Assembly (NCBI RefSeq): GCF_041521385.1
Contig: NZ_CP168006.1
Coordinates: 3,783,590 to 3,847,589, forward strand
Source of the DNA: Alcaligenes faecalis
Lineage (GTDB): Bacteria > Pseudomonadota > Gammaproteobacteria > Burkholderiales > Burkholderiaceae_B
Length of the DNA stretch: 64,000 nucleotides
Direction of reading: 5' to 3'
Of this stretch, positions 62,987-64,000 are shown piece by piece (within the stretch, counting starts at the first letter, position 1; every line of letters begins with the position of its first letter). The notes below the pieces were generated by a model that was given only the letters and a program-made list of their open reading frames with translations, did no database searches and was not told where the DNA came from. Position numbers and translations under genes: made by a program.

Positions 62987-63445
62987 ATGACGGGCGTCAA
63001 GACCTTGTTTGTTTTATGTTTTCCCCTGCTTCTTGGCGCTTGCTCCAGTATCGCCGTTACTTATCATAGCGACCCCGAAGGAGCCACTGTCGTTTGCAAT
63101 GGCAACGTCTATGGTGAGACCCCACTGACCATTCGCTATGCGCTTAGCGATGACGATAAGCGCATAGGAGTTCTTTATACGGACTCTTGTTATGCGCAGT
63201 GGCTCAGTGGATACCGGGTTTCGTATAGCAATCGGGTGCACCTTCCCCGGATTCCGGTTTTTGGCTATCAAATGGCCAAACGTCCTTTGGGAGACGGTTA
63301 TGCACAGGACGCGGATTACGGTTTGCGGGTGCAGACCTTGCGGCAACTGCGCGCGCAACAAGAAGAAAACCGTAGATTGATGCAAGAGCAACTTCGAGAG
63401 CAGCGTAAAACCAATTGCCTGCTGCAGGGGAAATCAAAATGCTAG
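62987..63445 (+). CDS. PEGA-like lipoprotein
   Basis: 152 residues from ATG 62987. The signal peptide ends in the lipobox LLGAC, then SSIAVTYHSDPEGATVVCNGNVYGETPLTIRY, which fits the PEGA beta-module (S-P-x-G-A-x-V). The C-terminal 40 residues form a charged, Arg/Gln-rich helix (QLRAQQEENRRLMQEQLREQ) ending in cysteines. Outer- or inner-membrane-anchored; function unknown. Confidence 0.7.
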   Translation: MTGVKTLFVLCFPLLLGACSSIAVTYHSDPEGATVVCNGNVYGETPLTIRYALSDDDKRIGVLYTDSCYAQWLSGYRVSYSNRVHLPRIPVFGYQMAKRPLGDGYAQDADYGLRVQTLRQLRAQQEENRRLMQEQLREQRKTNCLLQGKSKC

Positions 63446-63501
63446 TGCTCCTTCAAGCAGCCAGCCCTGACCGCCCAAAGGATGTTTTTACGTAACCAGC
63501 T

Positions 63502-63831
63502 TTAATCGACGATGTAGAGCTTGGCGCCCGTCTGGGTGGAGGAACGATGCGGCTCGGCATTGTCAGCCACATGGTAGGACTGCCCTGGCTCCAGGGTGAA
63601 GCAGCGTCCGTCTTTCAGTTCAGTATCAAGTTTGCCTTCCAGGCACAGCAACATATGGCCCTTTACGCACCAGTGGTCGGCCAGATAACCGGGGCTGTAT
63701 TCCACCATGCGTACGCGAATGGGGCCAAATTGCTGGGTGCGCCACAAGGCCATGCCTGTTTCGCCTTTGTGTTCAGTGGGCGTAATGTCAGACCAGTTGA
63801 CGGTGCAAAAGGGTAGGTTCTGAATATCCAT
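63502..63831 (-). CDS. small cupin-fold protein (DHCW-like)
   Basis: 109 residues in one cupin barrel. Likely metal-binding motif: YSPGYLADHWCVKGHMLLCLEGKLDTEL, then LEPGQSYHVADNAEPHRS. The DHWC segment resembles the DHCW-motif cupin group. The substrate or role is not known. The gene is monocistronic, with its start facing the window end. Confidence 0.8.
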   Translation of the reverse strand: MDIQNLPFCTVNWSDITPTEHKGETGMALWRTQQFGPIRVRMVEYSPGYLADHWCVKGHMLLCLEGKLDTELKDGRCFTLEPGQSYHVADNAEPHRSSTQTGAKLYIVD

Positions 63832-64000
63832 GCTTTTGTGGCTCGTTTGAAGGGGGGCTGTTTATAGTAGGCCTGTTTGCGGCGTTTGATTTGCCGCCTT
63901 ATCAATTTTTCCTGATACAGGCGATTTCAATTTAGAAATTTGCTGATGTCACAAACGCAGCCAGATCAGTAATACTCGCGCTCAACAAGGGTTCGTCATG
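63832..64000. other. intergenic end of window
   Basis: 169 bases upstream of the cupin gene. The window stops on an ATG at 63998-64000 preceded by CAAGG; this may be the start of the next gene on the plus strand, but there is too little to support a call. Confidence 0.3.

Overview
The window looks like the chromosome of a betaproteobacterium of the family Alcaligenaceae, most likely Alcaligenes or a close relative. The pointers are a ZIP transporter that keeps every metal ligand of Bordetella BbZIP at a constant numbering offset, a 369-residue histone-deacetylase-like amidohydrolase matching the Alcaligenaceae FB188 enzyme in length and active-site numbering, and a set of beta-ketoadipate, phenol, benzoate and nicotinate genes typical of soil Alcaligenaceae. 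Genes are dense, operons are short, and one tRNA gene is present. I see no rRNA, CRISPR array, insertion sequence or prophage.

Layout. 1-6071: end of a catechol-branch operon (pcaI end, pcaJ, pcaD, catC, benE) that runs straight into two overlapping dynamin-like GTPase genes. 6072-9323: a Fur box and hairpin leader before a ZIP metal transporter, a lone ABC-type ATPase with degenerate catalytic motifs, and the deacetylase-like amidohydrolase. 9366-17483 (minus strand): LuxR-type regulator, Fur-box-preceded orfX-sodA, a PPC-repeat exported protein, a secreted PIG-L deacetylase with a C-terminal repeat region, nnrS with an NsrR box, and a MarR regulator. 17896-20624: nicC and an MFS transporter. 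20763-24783: vitamin-B6-linked pair (PLPBP and a PtsJ-like MocR regulator), and an EamA exporter divergent from a MarR regulator across twin palindromes. 24823-28763: FAN1-type nuclease and a nuclease-helicase fusion. 28609-33143: dadA under a tandem glycine riboswitch, then nadB-nadA. 33154-43267: aldo-keto reductase, cysteine-cluster protein, tRNA-Val, hemolysin III, tandem Lrp regulator with a transporter and amidase, RidA, GFA and lipocalin genes. 43438-46513: amino-acid ABC transporter, followed by an 18-copy pentanucleotide repeat.

48189-61571 is a second aromatic region: a DmpR/MopR-type phenol sensor divergent from a sigma-54-driven dmpKLMNOP phenol hydroxylase operon, then a BenM/CatM-type LysR regulator divergent from benABCD-benK. 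Phenol and benzoate both become catechol. No meta-cleavage genes follow dmpP, and ortho-pathway genes (catC, pcaD, pcaIJ) lie at the left end, so the inferred flow is phenol or benzoate to catechol to 3-oxoadipate. The catechol 1,2-dioxygenase and muconate cycloisomerase genes are not in the window. The last 2 kb hold a LysE-type exporter, an orphan small-peptide transcription unit, a PEGA-like lipoprotein and a cupin.

Less ordinary items are the dynamin-like pair, the Fur-box leader, the degenerate ABC ATPase, the FAN1/helicase pair with its convergent overlap into dadA, the riboswitch-controlled dadA, the pentanucleotide repeat, and the 19-codon ORF bracketed by terminators. All functions are read from sequence motifs and remembered family features; no database search was run.
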